Shown piece after piece: positions 13,509 to 13,530 of a DNA stretch of 13,530 nt. Numbering within the stretch: the stretch's first letter is position 1; every line of letters starts with the position of its first letter. Under the pieces are notes generated by a model, which saw only the letters and a program-made list of their open reading frames with translations, had not been told where the DNA came from and ran no database searches. The DNA is taken from NCBI GenBank assembly GCA_900550455.1, contig URSE01000027.1, positions 1-13,530 of the forward strand, read 5' to 3'. Origin of the DNA: an uncultured Veillonella sp. Lineage in GTDB: Bacteria > Bacillota > Negativicutes > Veillonellales > Veillonellaceae. The position numbers and the translations under genes were made by a program.

Positions 13509-13530
13509 ATGACCAAGAAAGTGCTGTCTT
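13509..13530 (+). CDS. possible start of a further gene (partial)
   Basis: An ATG at 13509 with a weak AGGA (13501-13504) opens a frame encoding MTKKVLS to the edge. The Lys pair followed by hydrophobic residues would suit a signal peptide, but seven codons are not enough to tell. No clear promoter is seen between the terminator and this point, apart from AT-rich sequence (13487-13499). Confidence 0.25.

Noticed and set aside
1..13530. Mobile element, CRISPR, prophage or defence island
   Set aside because: No transposase, integrase, spaced repeats, tRNA target or unusual composition block is visible. The genes are conserved housekeeping functions in a known order.

Overview
The window looks like the chromosome of a low-to-mid GC member of the Bacillota. 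An anaerobe, perhaps of the Negativicutes, is my best guess. This rests on three things: the holB-ricT-trmN6-rsmI-metG-tatD order, which matches the Bacillus subtilis holB-yaaT-yabA-yabB-yazA-yabC-abrB-metS-yabD neighbourhood with yabA, yazA and abrB missing; an anaerobe-like biotin synthase; and strong AGGAGG ribosome binding sites with two TTG starts. The genus cannot be fixed from sequence reading alone.

Layout. At the left edge a minus-strand gene begins (only its first 14 codons are present). It diverges from a small plus-strand gene for a secreted or surface protein of unknown function (127-489). A strong bidirectional hairpin terminator (541-593) separates that gene from the convergent bioB (586-1599, minus). 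The 204 bp between bioB and holB hold a near-consensus bioB promoter, an overlapping inverted repeat that looks like a BirA (biotin repressor) operator, a 16/17-bp direct repeat, and a TATAAT -10 box facing the next genes.

From 1804 to 13391 nine genes run on the plus strand with gaps of -50 to +72 bp: holB (clamp loader delta'), ricT (PSP1/YaaT RNase Y adaptor), trmN6-like tRNA methyltransferase, rsmI (16S rRNA 2'-O-methyltransferase), metG, tatD, an exopolyphosphatase of the Ppx/GppA family, a second Ppx/GppA relative whose signature residues are largely lost, and ppk1 (polyphosphate kinase). A strong terminator (13424-13458) ends the block. A hairpin between metG and tatD has only a four-T tail and may be a partial terminator dividing it into a replication/RNA/translation part and a TatD plus polyphosphate part.

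The most interesting element is the ppx - degenerate ppx - ppk trio. The middle protein keeps the family length and overall architecture but has changed nucleotide/phosphate-binding loops and no HD motif. It is translated from a ribosome binding site overlapping the upstream stop, and it sits 1 nt before ppk. This suggests a regulatory or scaffolding partner of polyphosphate turnover. BioB is also notable: it lacks the cysteine that ligates the [2Fe-2S] cluster in the E. coli enzyme. I saw no mobile element, CRISPR array, tRNA or rRNA. The window is mostly conserved housekeeping sequence.
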